From Rotaria sordida (lineage: Eukaryota; Rotifera; Eurotatoria; Philodinida; Philodinidae), in NCBI GenBank assembly GCA_905250125.1, contig CAJNOL010000330.1:1-64000 (forward strand): a DNA stretch of 64,000 nucleotides, read 5' to 3'. Position 1 is the first letter of the stretch. Each line of letters begins with the position of its first letter. The translations under genes were made by a program, and so were the position numbers. The notes beneath the pieces were generated by a model, which worked only from the letters and a program-made list of their open reading frames with translations, was not told where the DNA came from and ran no database searches. This document shows positions 13,672 to 30,016 of this stretch, in pieces.

Positions 13672-14098
13672 ACTGATTGACAATTGATGATTGAACTCTT
13701 TTTTTTTTTGTTCTTCTTCTTTTTTTGTTTTTTGTTACTATTCTAACTTTGCGTGATTATGCATCAGACCGATACGGTGACACATGTTCTCATTTGAACA
13801 CCCACTGTATGTCTCGACGTTTGTCATCACTTTCGATTTATTCATTAATGAGAAGACAACTTTCTCTAGTGAGAATTGGAAGACGAGACATACATGTATT
13901 CAAAAATTAATCGTTTGACGGTCACTTAACCGTTAAGTAAAAAAATATCGAAACTATGTAACTTTATTGATGATGATTAAAAAAAAATCGAATTGGGATT
14001 TGATAACAAAAAAAAACAAATGTCTTTTTATGCATTTCTCAAAAATAATCTGTATATAAAAATTGGTTGTTTCTTTTCGTTGATTCTATTTTAGATAA
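13672..14098 (+). other. Short EXOSC8-ALG1 intergenic region with splice acceptor
   Basis: 427 bp between same-strand genes. It ends in a TTCTATTTTAG acceptor (AG at 14093-14094) only 4 nt before the ALG1 start codon. The small ORF inside it is not supported. The spacing would permit co-transcription, but this is weaker than for the NDUFS6-VPS26 pair. Confidence 0.45.
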
Positions 14099-17000
14099 AT
14101 GTTAACATTTTTGTGTGCTTTACTTGTTGTTGGAATAATTATATTGGTCAGTAAATTACGTCGACCAAATATTTCAACACAAAGATGTGTTCATATTGTT
14201 GTTCTTGGTGATCTTGGTCGAAGTCCACGCATGTGTAATCATGCTATTGAATTTGAAAAGCATAAATTTAATGTAAAATTAATTGGTTATGCAGGTTGGT
14301 CACTTGAATATATGTTTTCCGGCAAAGAAAAGCATCTACTTAAGAAGAAATAAAGAATCAATACTTAATGAAGAATAGAAAGTAATAAGAGGGGTGTCCG
14401 TCTGTTTTGTATTGTGTCAATAAATACGCATATAAATGAACGTGACAAGACAGTGACGAAATTGGTCTGAATAGATTAGACTGACCGGTAGTGTTCTGCA
14501 AGAATCAGAATGATATTAGTATATGGGCATTCCCAAAAAGTCATTTTGTTTTATGTATATATTCTCTAAATTTTGTTCGAAAGAACAAAAAAATATGTCG
14601 AAGTTATCCGGTGTTAGATTGTTGAGATATAGATTTCGACATTCTTCCAAAGATTTTTGTGTTGCTTGTTAATTAAAAGAAGAATAACAAATATCTATCA
14701 ACAAAAAATAAACAAAATTCATAGATTATTTATAATTAGCACTTTTGAAAGAACTATTATTCAAATTATCTGACAATATAACATTATTATTATCTTCTCT
14801 TCTTAAATAATTCCAGTTTTTTTTCTTTCATTGGCTTTTGTTGATGTAATAGTATTTTTGCTTTTTTCTTTTCAAGTGTGTTTAATTGACGAAAAAAAAA
14901 ATAATTCTCTTAACTTAAAGTTCACAAATTTCGAAGTATGAATAATAATTGATTTATTTTACTAAAATATATTATTAATGATAATTTTATTTTTAATTTA
15001 AGGTTATTTTAAATTGCGTACAGTATGATGTTGACAGAAATTAGTGTCTGGTAGTCTTATGGGAATTAAGAAAAATCGTTCCCGTAGGACACTATTGATC
15101 GATCTGAAATTCGTAACAGTACTCGTTCGATCTTTGGATAGTATTATTTGATATAGTTAATTTTCACTGTAATTTCATTATTGATTTTTCTACTAAAAGT
15201 TTTGAATAAGTTTATATGACGAAAGTAGTAAGGTTAACAAGATCGACTGAACGATCTGAAATGCAATACCGATTTTATTTCTATGATGAGGATATTGAAT
15301 AAATGACGAGTAAATAAGAAATATTTTATTCTATTTAGAATCTAAACTTGGCCAAAAGATTTCTAATAATCAAAATATTGAAATATCTGATCTAAAATCA
15401 TTTCCAAAATTAGATGGTAAAAAAAAAGAAATTTCTTCAAAATTTAATATTAAATTATTCGTTTAAAAATTTAAGATTTACCTGCCGTATTAGTTTATGG
15501 TTTAAAAATATTATGGCAATTTGGTACACTTATTATTCGTCTTTGTCAATTACCTAAACCTGATTTCATTTGTGTTCAAGTAAAATTTATTATTTTGATT
15601 TATTTATTTATATAAATCTTTTTTTTCCTAAGAACCCACCATCAATTCCAGCTATACTTGCAACATTATTAATAGCAAAACTTCGTGGAGCTCGTTTAAT
15701 AATTGATTGGCATAATTATGGATATTCAATGTTAGCATTGAAACATGGTTTTCAACATTGGATTGTTCATTTATGTCAACGATATGAATTTTTCCTTGGT
15801 CAATTAGCTGATATTAATATTTGTGTATCGAATACATTTGCAAAAGATCTTGGTGTTCATATGATTAAGTAAATTATTGTTTGCCTTTTTTTTTTCTATA
15901 TGATAGAAATAAATCGATAATTTCATTTTGTCTTTTGAAGAGCATCTGTACTTTATGATAAACCCACAAATCTATTTCATATTCCTACAATAGAAGAAAA
16001 ACATCAAATATTTATGAAAATGAATACACAATATTCTTATCAATCATTTCAAGGAAGGTATATTTAAAAAGAAAAGATATATTTAATCATTAAGATTAAC
16101 GTTTTTTTTTTTTTTTTAAATAAATAGATCGAATAATTCAACTAGATTTACAAAAGAAGATGAGACAAATAATATTGTATGTTTACAAGATAGACCAGCT
16201 ATTCTTGTAAGTAGTACAAGTTGGAGTGAAGATGAAAATTTTGCATTATTATTTGATGCATTAAAAAGTATGTTATGAAAATTATTTTTATAATGAAATT
16301 AAAAATTTTTTCCTTGCTTTTTTTTTTCTTTTTAGAATATGGTTCTAGTGAAATGAATAATTTACCATCAATTGTTTGTATTGTTACTGGTAAGAAGAAA
16401 TCATTAATCATATTTTCTTATTTTTCGAATAGAAAAATCATACTCTTGTTTTAAGATTAAATCAATTCTATTGTTCTTTTTTTTTTTTTTTGTTCAATGT
16501 TATTTCGAAGAATTCTATTGAAAATATTTTATTTTGTTATAGGAAAAGGTCCATTAAAAGAACAATTTATTGAACAAGTTGAACGTGAACGTGATCAATA
16601 TCGACATATTGAATTTTGTTTTCCATGGCTTGATGCTGATGATTATCCATTATTATTAGGTAGAATATGAATATCTTTTATTTTATAAGAGACGTCTTCA
16701 GATTCTGTGAGTTCTGAACTTATGGAACTTTCAAAAAGTACAACTTCAGCCATGAAAACCTCGGAATTTAAGAATTTGTTGAAATTTAGTTAGCAAATTA
16801 ACCATAGCACTATAAACGAAATTGACATCATCACGCTTTGCTTATTCACAAATGTTAAACAAGTGCAATAGTATCTTACATACTCAAATTCGGGATGGCA
16901 GAAATACTATGAAAGATGACAAATCTACGGTACAATCTATTCCGTGGATTTCAAATATACGTGTGATTGTGGGTACAGAGGGAACCGAAATTTAGGACCA

Positions 17001-17594
17001 CACTGACACTACACTCTTCCGAGAGTTTCGTGAGTGAAATGGTACTTTTGAGAGTTCCAGAAGTTCAGAACTCACAGCATTTGTTCACTGCTGTTTTGTA
17101 AATATAAATATTAAATACTTTATTAATAGGTTGTGCGGATATTGGTGTAAGTCTTCATCAATCATCAAGTGGTTTTGATTTACCAATGAAAGTTGTTGAT
17201 ATGTTTGCTGTTGGTGTTCCGGCTTGTTCAGTTGAATATGATTGGTATGAGTTATAAAATTTGAATTGATATAGTTCGTGTTTTTTCTTTCTTTCTTATG
17301 TTTAAAATAGTATTGATGAATTAGTTAAACGTGATCAAAATGGAATTATTTTTCAAGATGCTAATGATTTATGTGATCGGTTACAGGTTTAAAGAATTTA
17401 TTGATTGATGAAAATTGTTGAATTTATTATTATAATTTTTTTTTGTTTTAAAGAGTTTACTTCATGGTTTTCCTAATCGCTGTTTAAAATTGAATAATTT
17501 GAAATCAAATTTAAGTACTAATCAATCAAAAGAAAATTGGTCAAAAGAATGGGAAACAGTTATGAAACCTTTACTTCATTTAGAATCTAATTAA
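14099..17594 (+). CDS. ALG1: Chitobiosyldiphosphodolichol beta-mannosyltransferase ALG1
   Basis: Adds the first mannose (from GDP-Man) to GlcNAc2-PP-dolichol on the cytosolic face of the ER, an early step of N-glycan assembly. Eleven exons: 14099-14294, 15339-15416, 15476-15579, 15633-15868, 15941-16057, 16128-16267, 16336-16389, 16543-16659, 17130-17244, 17311-17386, 17454-17594; 457 residues (human about 464). An N-terminal TM anchor ([13 protein letters not shown]) is followed by [21 protein letters not shown], the near-invariant [49 protein letters not shown], and the donor-binding [15 protein letters not shown]. Every junction keeps phase. Exon 7 is only 54 bp. Introns 1 (1,044 bp) and 8 (470 bp) are unusually long; intron 8 carries a TIR element. 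An AATAAA lies at 17785-17790. Confidence 0.96.
14295..15338 (+). other. Long first intron of ALG1
   Basis: 1,044 bp, starting with a GTTGGT donor and ending with CTATTTAG. It contains an imperfect inverted repeat at about 15042-15095 (arms TAGTGTC...GGGAA and TTCCCG...GACACTA). No gene was recognised inside. Confidence 0.6.
16705..17077. mobile_element. Short TIR element (MITE-like) in ALG1 intron 8
   Basis: Inverted repeats of about 36 bp at 16705-16741 and 17042-17077 (core CTGTGAGTTCTGAACTT) bound a 373-bp non-coding segment that fills most of intron 8 (16660-17129). The arms differ at only a few positions. There is no transposase ORF, and target-site duplications are unclear. Confidence 0.7.
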
Positions 17595-17784
17595 AAACAA
17601 ATATTTATTCATAAACTTTGTTTTAATTGACATGGTTGTTAAAGTTTTATGGTGAATTCTTTTTTTTTCTCCTCTTATAAACTTCAAAACTACTTGTTGT
17701 GATGTAATTCTAAAACCGATGATTAGTGTTATATGTGAATTGTTCTTTGTCCCTATTATTATTTTCATGACTATCTTTAAAGGA

Positions 17785-17790
17785 AATAAA
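17785..17790 (+). terminator. Poly(A) signal AATAAA for ALG1
   Basis: Canonical hexamer about 190 bp after the ALG1 stop codon, in an otherwise non-coding stretch. Confidence 0.6.
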
Positions 17791-17832
17791 AGATTATTAT
17801 TATTCATTATATCAAAAGGCATTGATTAGTAT

Positions 17833-17932
17833 NNNNNNNNNNNNNNNNNNNNNNNNNNNNNNNNNNNNNNNNNNNNNNNNNNNNNNNNNNNNNNNNNNNN
17901 NNNNNNNNNNNNNNNNNNNNNNNNNNNNNNNN
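17833..17932. other. Assembly gap (100 N)
   Basis: A run of exactly 100 N, the usual scaffolding placeholder; the true length is unknown. Confidence 0.98.
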
Positions 17933-18329
17933 AGATAAGGATATGAACGCAACGGCGCCGACGAAAGCAGAATGAGACCTGTTTTAAGAGTAAAGGAAAA
18001 AATGGTAACAATAAGAATATGGGTAAAGAAAATGTTGTTATAAGAATGCAAGTATACTAATATACTCTAATCAATCAATCGGATGGTAACATCTTATAAG
18101 ATCATATCTTTGATCTTGTCTGGTCTTACTAGATCGGACAGATATTGTACAAAAAATCATCATCTCTGAAACCTTACGCTAAGTTGTTTAATAAGATTCT
18201 TGAAATATCTTGCTGTCTAGTAAGATATCATTATAAGATTATAGAAAAACTTGTGTGGGGGTAAGATCTTTCAAGAATCTTACGTCAGATTTTTTTGATT
18301 TGGGTAGATCTAAGGAAATAGTCATGGGA

Positions 18330-18520
18330 ATATAGATTTAAGGGTGTACGTCTAATGGTATTAGTTTAAACATATAAGTTTAAGGGTATTGGCATAAGAA
18401 GATAGCTATAAAGATATGGTTTCAATGTTATAATTATAAGGCTAGCTCTAAAGATATAGGTTTAAGAGTGAGTATAGGTAAAACAGAGATAGCTATAAGA
18501 GTGCAGGCGCAAGTGTATGG
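18330..18520. repeat. Degenerate tandem-like repeat
   Basis: Diverged units related to ATAGRTTTAAGGGTRT recur near 18331, 18374 and 18461, with intervening AGCTATAAAGAT-like words. They are too diverged to define a fixed period by eye. Confidence 0.3.
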
Positions 18521-19289
18521 CTACATTGAGTTACATAACATGACCTTCAATAACGGATATCAATATGCATACTCATTGTGTATTAAACTTGAACTGAGCG
18601 CTTCAATCACTGTCATTGAACAGAACTCTAAGGAGTTGTAAATTATTTTAACAGAGTGAAAAAATATAGTGAAATACAACAGTACGATTTTCTATGACCA
18701 TACAAGATCATATTGTTGGATCTTATACGTAGCTTAATATAAGGTTTCATGTAATATTTTCAAGGCCACGATTTTGCCTACGATCTTTTTGCATAATTTT
18801 GAAGTAAGATCTGATGCGAACGTACTAGAATCTGTCATCAATCTTATTATCCGATTTTCTGATCTGTATGCCTAGATAATTCTCTTTCATTCTAATATTT
18901 TTTTTCAAATTAAATTCAATTCTTGAAATAAGAAGTATATTAACCCCTGAAAATCTATAATAATAATAAGTTTAAAATAAATATTTCTATAATATCCTGT
19001 AGATGTCATTATTCTTCACGTAAATCGTTTTTTAGTTTGCATTTCTATGTAATCCTTTTGCGGAAAAGGTAGAGTTCAGGTAACAACATCCATAATGAAG
19101 TGACCGATCAGCTATATGACAGTTTAATAAATTAACTATAGAAAAAAATAATAATAAATAGATTTTTATTTTATAGTATTTTGTATTTTGATAAAATGTC
19201 TTCTTCCTATATGAACTGATATATATTTGATCTAAATTTTTATCAAGAAAATCTATTTATAAGTATTTTAATAATATTTTTATTGAATT

Positions 19290-22663
<3,374 letters not shown>

Positions 22664-23079
22664 TAATTTATTTATTATTTTTCATATTTACAGCTTTTTT
22701 TTTTCAGTCGTGGTCAATAATCATATTCAATTTAGTTATTTTTTTCATATTCAAACGAAACATTTGTTTTGCTTTTTTTTTTCTTGCATATCAAACAATC
22801 GAACATTAATGGTTCTTTCTTTATTTTAACGTATTCATGCTTTTTATGTTTGCACATATGTATATTGTTAAATTTTTTAACAAATTCTTCTCTCTTATGA
22901 TCTCTCATATGTGGTAACAGTGAACTGAATACAACATCGATCTGACAGTATTTCTGTAAAACATCACAAATTAAATGATCTTCTACTTTGTTCTTTCTTT
23001 TCTCTCTTATATGTTATCACACAATGTTTGTGATCATAAGTATAAGTATAGAAAACTAATGAGTGAATTTTGTTTGTTT

Positions 23080-23085
23080 AATAAA
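23080..23085 (+). terminator. Poly(A) signal AATAAA downstream of MAK
   Basis: Canonical hexamer about 415 bp after the stop codon. Confidence 0.45.
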
Positions 23086-23510
23086 GAATAATTCATATTT
23101 TTTTTTTGCCATGGTTAATAAATGTTTATATTAATTCAATATTTTTGCCTTCATTATTGATGTTAACTAATCATTTTTCAAAAGAGAAAATTTTTCATGT
23201 TAATTATTATATGTAGAATCATGGGTAAAAGTATGAGAACAGGATTATAGTCTAATGAAAGTAATATTTAATATTTTATGATAGTAAAGTGCACAGTTGA
23301 ATCACGTAGAAGATTCAATATGTTACTCAAATATTCATTGCTAGACTGAGAAAATTGTTGATCTTGTAATCTGTTCATGTATATATTTGGTAATAAACTA
23401 TATGAGGATAACTAATTTTTATAAAATAATCTTGTCAAGTTTTTTGACGAATAATTTCATTGATACTGATGAGGGAAGCTTCCCAAATGATAAATTGCTT
23501 TCATGTTGTG

Positions 23511-23886
23511 ACTATATTCAATCGATAGAGCCTAATCAATAGATAAATATCCTACAGTGATTCAAGCAAAATCATACTTTTGAATTTTGATCTGAAACAT
23601 TACCCACAGAATGGCTTCGATTAGACTAACTTGTAGAATTCGTTGATAAAGTCTCTCGGAGATATGAAGTTTTCAAAATATAGACGCTTTGGCATGATTA
23701 TCGTAAAAAAACATCGATACTTTGAAAGATTCATATTTTGGAGAGACTTCGTCTAAGAATTGTGAAATTTTTCTACAACCTGGTCTAATTGAGACCTTTA
23801 TGCAGGTAAACTCTTAGGTCTAAATTCAATATGTCAGTGACAAAGGTCCAACAGCTCCTCACTAGACTCTATCGATTGACTATAGT
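23511..23886. mobile_element. Hairpin-type TIR element (MITE-like)
   Basis: Terminal inverted repeats at 23511-23536 and 23861-23886 share the core TCAATCGATAGAG. The symmetry continues inside: AAGTCTCTCGGAGATATGAA (near 23650) pairs with its near-complement around 23730-23750, so the 376-bp element folds on itself. No coding capacity. Confidence 0.65.
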
Positions 23887-24641
23887 TCCAGCTTACAAGT
23901 GATTTAACACTTGGAGATCTTCCTTTGTTAGTGACTTTTCTACTCTTTGTTGCAAGACATTAGCAAAGCTTTTCTAAAAAAAAAAAAACAATATAATTTT
24001 AATATAAATTAAAATATTCATCAGGTAGATATATTTTGTCTGAAAATTTCTTTAAGATTTACTTAAGGTATCAAGAATAGAAGTAAAACAAGGACTATTG
24101 TATCCTTCAATGCTTATATTACAACCATAATTATCTTGGCATTGATATATTATTCAATAAAATAGACTGTAAAAAAGAAATCTGGCATATTCAAATGATA
24201 TTTATTCAGATTGTTTTTTTGTTTAACTTATCATTCATAAAATTATGGAAAATATAATGTTTTAAGATTATTCCCATATATATATATAAATAATATTCAA
24301 AACAAATAAAAGACAAAAAGAAATATTTTTATGGATTGAATTATATTAATAAATTTAAATTTTTAAAAATAATTATCGGTTAATATGTTTATTCATCTTA
24401 TTGTAACTGTTTAAATCTATTCTTTTCAACTAAGTAAACTAATTAAAATAATTTTTAAATAATTTAATAACGGAATTGATTCATCCAAATAATCTATATA
24501 AAATAATTTTTTTGTATACAAAATAAAATAAATAGTTGTATAAAAACGTGCCTTTTTTCATAAAGAAACGTTATTCTAATTCAATCCAAAAAAAAAAAAA
24601 AAAAAAAGATATATATATATATGAGAATAAACACTTGAGAT

Positions 24642-27600
24642 TCACTCAAAAAATACTGGAGGTTGATCAGTATTTAATGGATGTTGATATATGACTGTTG
24701 CTGATGAATATGCTATAGGCGGTTGTTGAAGATCAAATGGTGCCAATGATTGTTGTCTTATTTTTGATGTTCGAGTTGATAATGAACCTTTATGTGCAGA
24801 ATTTTGAGAACGTCCTCGTGTCATTGTTCCATTCTGTTGATTTATTGGTAGAGTATGAAGACTAACAGCATTACGCTGAATAGCATTTCGAACTGTTGGT
24901 GGTGGTAATTGTGGTGGACGAGTTCGTCCAACAACTAGAGGATCAAGAATTGAACCAACTTGTGTAACAAATTGTGGTGATGAAGATGATTGTCGTTGTA
25001 AATGTTGTAAACGACCAGGAGAAGATATTTGTTGTTGAAGTACAAGACGTGCTGATGGTAATGTTGAAGTTTCATTTCGAGATAATGTTGGTGTTAATTT
25101 CGGATTTGAAGTTATTGGATGTTGTAAAGATCGTTTATATGGTGTTTGAACATTTGAATAACGTCGATTATCATAAGCTGTTTTAAAACGTGAAGAGGAT
25201 GTTGATTGATTAGAATGTGTTGCTGATATACGATTTAATTGATTATTTGATGTTATTCGATTTGTTATAGTACTTGGTGGAGCACTAGATACAAGTGGAA
25301 ACGATGATGTCATTCTACAAATAAATATATAAATATATGAAATAAGAAAAATTCTCATTTTAAATCAATTTTTACTGTTGTTGTTGATGTGTAACAGCTG
25401 ATAAATTATTTGGATTAGTTGTTGTTCGATATGTTTGTGTGACTCTTGCCATATATTGTTGTTGTTTAGCACGATTAGTTGTTACTGTTGTTGTTGTTGT
25501 TGTTGATGATGGTGGTGGTATTGTTGATGAAATTATTCGAGAATTTCCAATACGATTACGTTGTTGTCTTATTTGATGTTTAAGAAAATCACGTAATGTA
25601 TGTAAAGTTTTAAATGTTGATTGATTAACACGTGTAAATTGATTTCGTCCAGGTAAAATATCAATAGCTGCTAAAGCACATGCTTTACCAACATCACGAT
25701 AATGGTCAATAGTAAATTTTGGTGGTAAAGAAAATGGTGTTGCAGGAGATATTCGACCACCATGTGCATCATTTTCAGCTGCTGATATTGAATTACATGA
25801 TTTACCAACAGCATATGAACATTCAAGTGTATAAGAATGTAATATACCAAAATGTTTATTAAGAGCAACACGACCACTACCTTCTTTAGATAAACCTTCA
25901 CGTTTATCTTTCATATACATATTTTTTATTGTAAAATTACAATTTTCAAAATCAAAATGTGGAGAATTAAGGGAGATTAATTTTGCAAAAAGAACATTAT
26001 CAGTATGTTGATCATCATCAGGTAAATGATTACCATAAACAAAACAACCTTGAAAATAGATTTCAATGATGATTTTTATTTTTATTTATTAGAATTTGTA
26101 CCTTTTTTTGATGCATGACCATGTAAATCTATATAATAAGCAATACCACTTTCATAAGGAGATATTTTAAGAAGATCTGGATTTGCTAAATGTGGTGATT
26201 TAACTTCATGAACACCATTTTCATTAGTTTGACCTGATGAAGGCATATCATCATCATCATCTGAACCTTCATTACCTTTTAAAATATAAATTAAAAAAAC
26301 AAAAAAAAGACTAATTCAAGATATTCAGAGAATTATGTGATAATAAGAGAATGAATTTAAAAAGTGCTCATGAGCTAAATTTCATCGAATAGAGTTTTAT
26401 TTGAGGAAGGGTCATGTATATATATATATATATATGTGATGCGCTGAATCAATTATAAAATGACTTATGAGTGTCTCTTGTGATATGGTTTAGGTTTGCT
26501 TGAGAGCGTCGCTTATGGACAAGCATTGTAGCGCATCTTCATCTATGTAAATTTTCTTTCCTCATGAGTCATTGCACCAGAGAAACGACCGAATTGGTAG
26601 GAAGTTATGTAATCGAAGTTTAGACACCTGCTCAAAACCTAGTCCATCCTATTATACTTAGAAATCCAAACTTTTAGACCTACTAGAGCGTTTTCTATAG
26701 AGAAATGAGTATTTGCTTCGGAATTCTATTAGTCGACCATCAACGCTACTCTTTTAGAAAAAAATCAATTTCTCGAAAACGGCTTGTCCTACATGCGTAG
26801 AAAATTCATCTTTCATATTGCCCATATAAACTGTTTTTCTTTTTGAAAAATTACTTTCTGGAACTTAGGTCTAAAGATTTTGCTCACAACTTTTTCGAAG
26901 AGATGACTTCTCTCTCTTTATCAAATGATACGAGAAAAAATTAAGGACCTATGAAGTACGCGTTAGAGGACTTTTAATAAATTTAATTCAAGTTTTGCCT
27001 AATATGTTTGCATTTTCGTGTTGATGATAAGGTTTTATGTTCGTAGCAGTAGAAATTCATTTCTTTCAGAAACAGTTGTCTAATCACGAATTGGTAAGGA
27101 AAGAGGCTAGAATTTATAAGATGAGGGGATCCCACCATAATGAAAAGCAAAGACAAAGAATCGAGCGAAAAAAAAAATACTTTTTTAGCCCTCAACATTT
27201 TTATATTCCAAGGGTTGATTTCCCAATATCTCTTAATCGATTTTTTTTACATCTGTAGTCCCACGCAGACTGTATGAAAAATTCTTTTATCAATACTATA
27301 TCGATTTATTACATGAAATAGGATAAACATCACTGACTGATTATGGAAAATAGTAGTTTATCTAGCGTAGGAGTCGAGAGTAGTTGACGCCTGTGTGAAG
27401 AACGGATTGACCCTCTCGAAGTTTGTGGTTATTGTATCGCGTACTATGTGTTTGTGCTTTCTGAAAATATATGTTTATCCTTCTTGGAGTTTGAAACCAT
27501 CCCTACGGAAGAGAAAATCTAGATAAAATACAAGTGAAAATCGTTAATATTTCTCATGTACTATTTGAAATGATGAATACTTACAAATTGAATTAATAGT

Positions 27601-30016
27601 TTTATCTTATCGAAATGAAATCATTTGAAATACGAATGATCTTCATTATTATATTTAACAAGAAAAGAAAAGAAAACATTTCCTTTTTTTTAAAAATTAT
27701 GTATTAACTCTAAATAAAATCGTAATGTTCAAACAAGCCAAAAGAAAATTAAACAAGCTAACAGAGATTTTTAAAAAAAAATCGAAGTAACAATAATTCT
27801 TATTGTAATCACTCCGGAATTTTCACATTAAATTAACATTATTCATTTATATCTCAACATTTCCGAATAGTTAAAAACATCTTTAATTTTAGTGCTAAAC
27901 ATCAATTAATATTACAGTTAAAATAGTACATTGACAAAAAAAGAAGTTGTCGATATTTTTTTTTTCTTCTCACTATTCTCAGATACCATGTAATCGTCTA
28001 ACTCTTTATTTCCTTGAAAATATACTTTCTTAAAATTATTTTTGTAATATGATATCAATATATCATATTCTAATTGTACTAAGAAAAATTTTCAAGTTAT
28101 ATAACGCTTTAAGTCTTAGATTTAAGTTTAATTACCTTTTATTTGATTTCGAAGATTTCCTTCGTCTTCATCATCATCATTATTATTAACAATAAATAAA
28201 TCTTGATGAAGTTCTAAATTTTCATTAATATAACGAAATGCATATGGAGATGAACGTTGCATTTCTAGATCATCAATTTCTGTTGTTACAGCTTGTATTA
28301 AACCATTTTCACTTCGTTCAATAAAAAATGATCCATTTTCATCATTAATTATTTGTTCATCTAAAGATAAATTTTCAAAAGTATTATTATTTGGTTGTGT
28401 TGAATTTATCATTGTTGTTTCACAAAGAATTTCTTGTTGAAATTGTGTTCGTCTTGGAGTTGATTTTCCCTATTATATTATCAAAAAAAAAAAAAAAAAA
28501 AACAACAACAAAAAGTTAAAATAATATTTAAAAGTAAAATAAAATCAATTCAATCTCTACCTGAAATTGACTATCATTTAATATTTGTTGATTATTTAAT
28601 TGTTCAGATGGCATAACATCTTTAAATATATCATAAACAGATAATGGTGATCGTGGTGATACACAATTATTAATATGATGATAAGCAATTAGACTTTTAG
28701 CAGCATAAATTGATGGATGTTTTTCAAAATCTGGATCAAGATACATACGATTTAAATTTACACCAAATTGATCGGTACGATAATGACCACGTTGTACACC
28801 ATCAGGATTAAGAATTGGTATAAGTTTAAAAATATATGAATCACGTAATAATTTTGCACGAGGATCATCAATTTTAAGAATAAAATCCAAAAAACCAAGA
28901 AATACAAATGCAGCTGGTGTTTCACCGGGATGTACACGACTTGAAAGAAAAAAAATACGTTTATTACGAAATTGATATGGACGTTTATTTATTGTTGATG
29001 CATCAGGAAATAATTTTTTATCAAAATGATGTTCACGTTCTTTCGTTATACCTAGAATTAAAATATATACTATCAAAAAAAAAAAAACTTTCTTTTACTA
29101 ACGACTCAGAATTCAAAAAACGCTTGATCAATTGAAAAACATTCTCTCATAAAAACTAGTGTGAATTATAATATTGTTTTAAGGAAAAAGTATCAAATTT
29201 ATTACTCAAAACTGATTTGTATTTAATCAGTTGAGATTGATTACCTTTATAAGAAGTTATTGTAATTAAATCAATTTTATTTGAATCACATGAATAACAT
29301 AATGTTTCACGATGATAATAAATATCTGAATTATTTACTGGTAATGATGGATGTTCTAAATAATAATCAGCTAAACGTGAATTATATAAATTATCATATG
29401 TATTAAGTAATTGTTGCATATCTTCATATGAATGTGGAAAACAAAAAGCAAAATAAGTTATAGAATTTTTTAAATCAGCTATACGATGAACAAATGATAA
29501 TTTAAAATCTTCATTAATTGTTTCCCAACAAGGACGTATATATATTCTTGACCATTTTTCATGTCCAGGTACAGTTCGAAAAACTGGTAACATACCCATT
29601 TCAAATAATTTACCTTGTCGATTTAAATTCATTATATTAAATCGAATACATTTTCCATAACCACCTTTAACACCAAAATAAAACCATGAACGATTTCCAT
29701 TCATTCGAGGTGTTCCTTCACAATCACGTTTTGTCCAAACATTAAATTCAATATCATGTTTTGGTAATGTATGACTTATAGTATTTAATCCATTATCTGC
29801 TCCAGAATTATTATTATTATTATTAGTAGTAGTAGTAGTAGTATTAGTATTTGTGTCTGTTTCAATTGGATTTGTTGATGGTTGAGAAGAAGATGTGGAT
29901 GATGTTACACGTTCATATCGTAGTATATTGCCGGAATCAAAATTTGCAAATAATTGAATCGAAGAAGAAGAAGAAGAAGAGGAAGAATTAGTAGTACTAA
30001 CATCGTTAGAATTCAT
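24642..30016 (-). CDS. AGBL5: Cytosolic carboxypeptidase-like protein 5 (tubulin deglutamylase)
   Basis: M14D metallocarboxypeptidase that removes branch-point glutamates from polyglutamylated tubulin. Six exons (minus): 29245-30016, 28561-29051, 28136-28469, 26102-26275, 25376-26048, 24642-25314; 1,038 residues (human about 886). The N-terminal beta domain contains [19 protein letters not shown] and YIRPCWE. The zinc and catalytic core shows [20 protein letters not shown] (His298, Glu301), [37 protein letters not shown] (zinc His584), GNHLPD, and [14 protein letters not shown] (catalytic Glu666). Exon 3 encodes an Asn/Asp/Glu-rich insertion between the catalytic halves. Residues after about 740 form a long Ser/Gln/Thr-rich tail, and the exon-5 to exon-6 junction sits in a Gln run. 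The start lies 21 nt behind a TTAATAG acceptor. It is tail to tail with the MAK-like kinase, another cilium gene. Confidence 0.95.
26276..28135 (-). other. 1.86-kb intron 3 of AGBL5
   Basis: Contains a TA tract at about 26416-26436 and imperfect inverted words (AATGACTTATGAG near 26459 and CTCATGAGTCATT near 26562). The two small ORFs at 26983-27258 on opposite strands look like chance. No gene or clear TIR element seen. Confidence 0.5.

Larger units (their letters stand above)
17595..19289. other. ALG1-MAK intergenic region with assembly gap
   Basis: It contains the ALG1 3'UTR with a poly(A) signal, a run of 100 N at 17833-17932, and a repeat-like stretch at about 18070-18870 with recurring words related to AAGATCATAT and GATCTTAC on both strands. 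No coding exon was recognised. The MAK 5'UTR is at the right end, with possible acceptors near 19247. Confidence 0.45.
22664..24641. other. Convergent intergenic region between MAK and AGBL5
   Basis: Holds both 3'UTRs. AATAAA for MAK is at 23080-23085. A hairpin TIR element occupies 23511-23886. A long A run and a TA tract (about 24590-24620) lie just past the AGBL5 stop codon. No gene recognised. Confidence 0.55.

Noticed and set aside
18093..18729. Possible inverted pair of AAGATCATAT-containing segments as transposon ends
   Set aside because: Matching is limited to short, repeated AT-rich words; the symmetry does not extend and no boundaries can be set.
24974..25186. Plus-strand ORF
   Set aside because: It lies antisense to the AGBL5 last exon and has no family features; it is a shadow of Gln/Ser-rich coding sequence.
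26983..27258. Overlapping ORFs on both strands in the AGBL5 intron
   Set aside because: They are mutual shadows within an intron, with no supported product.
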